A stretch of 8,238 bases of DNA from assembly GCA_035556395.1 (NCBI GenBank), contig DATMFB010000228.1, positions 1 through 8,238 on the forward strand, in the 5' to 3' direction. Position 1 is the stretch's first letter. The number at the start of each line of letters is the position of its first letter. The notes under the pieces are model-generated. The model was not told where the DNA came from. It saw only the letters and a list, made by a program, of their open reading frames with translations, and did no database searches. A program made the translations under genes and the position numbers. Source of the stretch: 73-13 sp035556395. Its GTDB lineage: Bacteria > Actinomycetota > Actinomycetes > Actinomycetales > Microbacteriaceae. This document shows, in pieces, positions 5,631-8,238 of this stretch.

Positions 5631-6569
5631 CTAGCGCAGGGCGGCTTCTGCCAGGGCGCGGTAGGCCATGCCGGCGTCGAAGCCCGCGGCGTCGAGCGCC
5701 TGCGGGTAGACGGAGGTCTCGGTGAGTCCCGGCATGACGTTCGCCTCGAGGAACCACGGCGTCCCGGCCCCGTCGATGATCAGATCGACCCGGGAGAGGT
5801 GGCGCAGGCCGAGCGCCCGGTGCGCGTCAAGGGCGACCTGCGCCGCACGCTCCGCGACCGGGGGATCGATGCGTGCGGGCGCATAGAAGCGCGTCTCCCC
5901 CGCGGTGTAGCGCGCCTCGTAGGAGTAGACGCCGCCGAGCGGCTCGATCTCGACCGCCGGCAGCGCGATCGGCCCGTCGCCGGTGTCGAGGATCGACACC
6001 GCGATCTCCGTCCCGGTCACGCGCTGCTCGATGAGCGCGACGTCCCAGTAGGTGTAGGCGTCGACCATCGCGCGCGGGAGGTGCTCCCGATCGACGACGA
6101 TCGTCACACCCTGCGACGACCCGCCCTGGGCGGGCTTGACGACGAGCGGCCCGGAGAACTCGTCCGAGATCTCCTCGAGGATCCCGATGGCGCCGAGCTC
6201 CCGGAAGGCCTCGCGCGGCAGCGTGATCGACGTCGGGGTCGGCACGCCTGCTCGCGCGACGATCGTCTTCGCGGTCGGCTTGTCCCAGGCGAGTCGCGCC
6301 GCGTCGGAGCGCGCGCCGACGTACGGCACGCCGATGAAGTCGAGCAGGCCGCGCAGCGCGCCGTCCTCGCCCGAGGCGCCGTGCAGCGCCGGCCAGACGA
6401 CGTCGGGGCGGGTCGCTCGGATGTGCGCGAGGAGCGAGGCGTCGGGGTCCCGGATCGTGACCTCCAGGCCGTGGGCGAGCAGGCCGTCGGCGACGCGCCG
6501 GCCGCTGCGCAGCGACACGTCGCGCTCGTGGGAGATGCCGCCGGCGAGGACGAGGACGGAGGTCAGCAC
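5631..6569 (-). CDS. ddl: D-alanine--D-alanine ligase family protein
   Basis: An ATP-grasp ligase of 312 residues, normal length. Ddl joins two D-alanines with ATP in the cytoplasm for the peptidoglycan stem peptide. Seen in order: LAGGISHERDVSLRSG (8-23), HGASGEDG (63-70), KPAQGGSSQG (145-154), YSYEARYTAGETRFYAPA (215-232), SRVDLII (259-265) and FLEANVMPGLTETS (273-286), whose N277 fits the metal-binding Asn. The omega-loop Tyr (Y221) favours D-Ala over D-lactate. The usual Lys before it is Arg (R220). The start is GTG at 6569. The upstream repeat supplies GAAGGGAG about 7 nt away and ends at the start codon itself. A main Ddl may exist elsewhere in the genome, so the physiological role is inferred. 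Confidence 0.88.
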   Translation of the reverse strand: MLTSVLVLAGGISHERDVSLRSGRRVADGLLAHGLEVTIRDPDASLLAHIRATRPDVVWPALHGASGEDGALRGLLDFIGVPYVGARSDAARLAWDKPTAKTIVARAGVPTPTSITLPREAFRELGAIGILEEISDEFSGPLVVKPAQGGSSQGVTIVVDREHLPRAMVDAYTYWDVALIEQRVTGTEIAVSILDTGDGPIALPAVEIEPLGGVYSYEARYTAGETRFYAPARIDPPVAERAAQVALDAHRALGLRHLSRVDLIIDGAGTPWFLEANVMPGLTETSVYPQALDAAGFDAGMAYRALAEAALR

Positions 6570-6652
6570 CCTTCGACTCCCTTCGGTCGCTCAGGGACCG
6601 GGATTGGGATCGCTCGCCCAGGGATCCGGATCACGATAAGTCGCTCAGGGGA
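6569..6652 (-). repeat. Three-unit tandem array of the CCCTGAGCGA repeat between the aminotransferase and ddl
   Basis: Read on the - strand, units start near 6652 (TCCCCTGAGCGA), at 6624 (TCCCTGGGCGAGCG) and at 6597 (TCCCTGAGCGACC), spaced 28 and 27 nt. The last (6597 down to 6569) is a complete 29-nt unit ending AGTCGAAGGG. Its middle differs from the other copies and creates GAAGGGAG, the best ribosome binding site for ddl. The layout copies the jag-rsmG gap: degenerate units first, then one complete unit directly at the next start codon. Confidence 0.85.
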
Positions 6653-6657
6653 CGCGG

Positions 6658-7968
6658 TCACGAGAGGCTGGTCGGGGGGACGAACACCGGCTCGGACGGG
6701 TCCTTCACGATCGGCAGCGGCGAGGTCTGCGAGAACTCGCTGAGCAGATCGAGCTCGCCGTTGACGACGACCGACAGTCGCCGGATGCCCTCGCGGATGA
6801 ACTCCGGGGTCGGATAGCAGAAGGACAGCCGCATGTGGGAGCGGCCGTCGCCGTTCGAGTAGAACGCGGTGCCGGGCGTGTAGGCGACGAGCTCCTTGAC
6901 CGCACGGGGCAGCATCGCCTTCGAGTCGAGGTGATCGGGGAGCGTGACCCAGACGTAGAAGCCGCCGTCGGGATGCGTCCACGTCAGGTCAGGCAGGTAG
7001 TCGTCGAGCGCACCGAGCATCGCGTCCCGGCGTTCTCGATAGACGCCGCGGAAGGTGTCGATCTGGCCCTGCCAGTCGGCCGACGACAGGTACTCGCTGA
7101 TGACGTACTGCGAGAAGGACGAGGGCGAGAGGATCGCCGCCTCGTTCGCGAGGATGAGCTTCTCCCGGATCGCGTGCGGTGCGAGCGCCCAGCCGACCCG
7201 GAAGCCGGGAGCGAGCGTCTTGGAGAACGTGCCGAGGTAGATGACCCCGTCCTCCTCGACCGAGCGCATCGCGTGCGGCGCGGGGCGGTCGAACCACAGC
7301 AGCCCGTACGGGTTGTCCTCGAGCACGAGGATGCCCTCGGAGCGGCAGATCTCGAGCACTTCGGTGCGGCGGTCCCAGGGCAGGGTGACGCCGGACGGGT
7401 TGCCGAAGGACGGCACCGTGTAGAGGAACTTGATGCGCTTGCCTTCGGCGCGCAGCGATCGGATGCGCTCGCGCAGCGCCTCCGGCACGATGCCCCGCTC
7501 GTCGGTGATGACGTGCTGCACGTCCGCCTGGAACGACCGGAAGACGACGAGCGCCGTCACGTACGTCGGCGCCTCGGCGAGCACGACGTCGCCCGCGTCG
7601 ATGAAGAGCTTCGTGACGAGCTCGAGCGCGTGCTGCGATCCCGTCGTGACGACGAGGTCGTCGACGGAGGCGCGGATGCCCTCGAGCGCCATGACCTCGA
7701 GGATCTGCTCGCGGAGCTGGGGGAGCCCCTGACCGGAACCGTACTGCATGGCCTGGGGCCCGTAGTCGTTCAGGACGCGATCGAGCGCGCCCTGCACGAG
7801 CTCCTTCGGGAGTGCGGAGACGAACGGCATGCCGCCGGCGAGGCTCACAACCTCGGGGCGCGACGCGACGGCGAAGAGCGCTCGGACCTCGGAGGCCGCC
7901 AGACCCGCGGAGCGCGCGGCGTAGCTGTCGTACCAGGGGTCGAGGTTCGTACCTCGCGTCTCGTTCAT
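6658..7968 (-). CDS. PLP-dependent aminotransferase (fold type I, MocR/2-aminoadipate aminotransferase-like)
   Basis: A pyridoxal-phosphate enzyme of 436 residues that transfers amino groups between an amino acid and a 2-oxo acid. The type I pattern is complete: GSGQGLPQLREQI (77-89), TTGSQHALELV (108-118), NPSG (190-193), LEDNPYG (216-222) with the D218 that contacts the cofactor, the Schiff-base lysine K250 in GTFSKTLAPGFRVGW, and R380 in HMRLSF, expected to bind the substrate carboxylate. It resembles LysN/ARO8-type enzymes and the catalytic half of MocR regulators, but there is no room for an N-terminal GntR DNA-binding domain. The substrate cannot be read from the sequence. About 30 low-complexity residues (406-436) trail the domain. 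The ATG at 7968 has no clear ribosome binding site. Confidence 0.92.
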   Translation of the reverse strand: MNETRGTNLDPWYDSYAARSAGLAASEVRALFAVASRPEVVSLAGGMPFVSALPKELVQGALDRVLNDYGPQAMQYGSGQGLPQLREQILEVMALEGIRASVDDLVVTTGSQHALELVTKLFIDAGDVVLAEAPTYVTALVVFRSFQADVQHVITDERGIVPEALRERIRSLRAEGKRIKFLYTVPSFGNPSGVTLPWDRRTEVLEICRSEGILVLEDNPYGLLWFDRPAPHAMRSVEEDGVIYLGTFSKTLAPGFRVGWALAPHAIREKLILANEAAILSPSSFSQYVISEYLSSADWQGQIDTFRGVYRERRDAMLGALDDYLPDLTWTHPDGGFYVWVTLPDHLDSKAMLPRAVKELVAYTPGTAFYSNGDGRSHMRLSFCYPTPEFIREGIRRLSVVVNGELDLLSEFSQTSPLPIVKDPSEPVFVPPTSLS

Positions 7969-7980
7969 CCTGAGATCGTA
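7969..7980 (-). promoter_or_regulatory. Possible promoter for a leaderless aminotransferase transcript
   Basis: On the - strand TACGAT (7980 to 7975) fits TAnnnT, and six bases separate it from the A of the ATG at 7968. This is the distance expected between a -10 box and the transcription start, so the mRNA could begin at the start codon. The absence of a Shine-Dalgarno sequence fits. The -35 position (about 8003 to 7998) lies inside the hairpin arm and does not resemble TTGACA. Confidence 0.4.
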
Positions 7981-7991
7981 CCGGGCCTGCC

Positions 7992-8056
7992 TTTTTCAGG
8001 AGTGGGAGGGGGTTCGTGCGCAATACGCACGCGAACCCCCTCCCACTCCTGAAAAG
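7992..8056 (-). terminator. Long perfect hairpin between trxA and the aminotransferase (terminator-like, atypical)
   Basis: Positions 7993-8016 are perfectly complementary to 8032-8055: 24 bp with no mismatch, G/C-rich in the middle with four T-A pairs at the base. The loop (8017-8031) contains four more pairs (8017-8020 with 8026-8029) around CAATA. The stem begins 11 nt after the trxA stop on the - strand, so it is the obvious candidate for ending trxA transcription. No U tract follows on either strand; the T's are on the 5' side and the A's on the 3' side. The hairpin is certain and the terminator role is inference. U-less hairpin terminators are described in actinobacteria. Confidence 0.5.
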
Positions 8057-8066
8057 CGGGGAGGGA

Positions 8067-8238
8067 TCAGGCGAGGAACTCGGCGAGCTCCGCCTCGAGC
8101 GCCTGCTTCGGCCGGGCGCCGACGATCTCCTTGACCTCCAGGCCGCCGCGGAAGACCTTCATCGCGGGAATGCCCGTGATGCCGTACTTCATGGTCGTGG
8201 CGGGGTTCTCGTCGACGTTGAGCTTGACGATGCGGATC
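8067..8238 (-). CDS. trxA: Thioredoxin, C-terminal half (partial)
   Basis: The gene runs off the right edge; 56 residues and the stop are visible. They read IRIVKLNVDENP, then MKYGITGIPAMKVF, then GARPKQALEAELAEFLA, the second half of a thioredoxin. The IP of GIPAMKVF is the conserved cis-proline region beside the active site, with Ala-Met in place of the more usual Thr-Leu. The CGPC catalytic motif would lie outside the window and cannot be checked. In related genomes trxA lies with trxB (thioredoxin reductase) on the far side, which fits a general cytoplasmic dithiol reductase. The stop is 11 nt from the long hairpin. Confidence 0.93.
   Translation of the reverse strand, partial: IRIVKLNVDENPATTMKYGITGIPAMKVFRGGLEVKEIVGARPKQALEAELAEFLA

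Noticed and set aside
5556..6743. + strand open frame (395 codons) opposite ddl
   Set aside because: It covers ddl antisense, runs through a repeat array and has no domain signature.
6835..8052. + strand open frame (405 codons) opposite the aminotransferase
   Set aside because: Antisense to an enzyme with every catalytic motif intact, and it runs through the hairpin.

Overview
The window (about two thirds G+C) reads as the origin-proximal chromosome segment of a high-GC actinobacterium, most likely a Microbacteriaceae. The evidence is the gene order rpmH-rnpA-yidD-yidC-jag-rsmG-parA-parB, three perfect copies of the actinobacterial parS 16-mer TGTTTCACGTGAAACA, an rsmG product that starts MFHVKH because it is read through parS, and a dispersed repeat that translates as SLSERSESKG or, on the other strand, PFDSLRSLRE. 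I recognise that repeat from Microbacteriaceae genomes. The placement is from memory of gene order and protein signatures, not from a search.

Positions 1-5171 (+ strand) hold the end of rpmH (ribosomal protein L34), rnpA (RNase P protein), yidD and yidC (membrane insertion), jag/khpB (KH-like plus R3H RNA-binding protein), rsmG (16S rRNA m7G methyltransferase), and the parA/parB segregation pair. The first five are tightly packed: rnpA/yidD and yidC/jag overlap at ATGA, and yidD and yidC are 6 nt apart. By comparison with other actinobacteria, dnaA and the replication origin should lie to the left of the window. The three parS sites (2407, 3195 and 3276) sit beside parAB and would be loading sites for ParB on the newly replicated origin region.

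Positions 5225-8238 (- strand) converge on parB. In transcription order they hold the 3' end of trxA (thioredoxin), a long near-perfect hairpin, a fold-type I PLP-dependent aminotransferase, a D-alanine--D-alanine ligase-like gene, and a small DUF1801/YdhG-like gene. The convergence gap (5172-5224) is only 53 bp. No gap without a gene exceeds 300 bp; the largest is 3063-3297, which holds an inverted pair of the dispersed repeat, two parS sites and a tentative parA promoter.

There is no phage, transposase, CRISPR array or defence system here, and every gene belongs to a known family. The most unusual content is in the small elements. A CCCTGAGCGA-type repeat is arranged in short tandem arrays with a 25-28 nt period; it is translated inside yidD, supplies the jag stop codon, and supplies probable Shine-Dalgarno sequences for rsmG and ddl. 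There is also a 24-bp perfect hairpin before the aminotransferase whose flanking T and A tracts are opposite to a normal intrinsic terminator, and a Jag protein whose KH-like domain lacks the GXXG loop.
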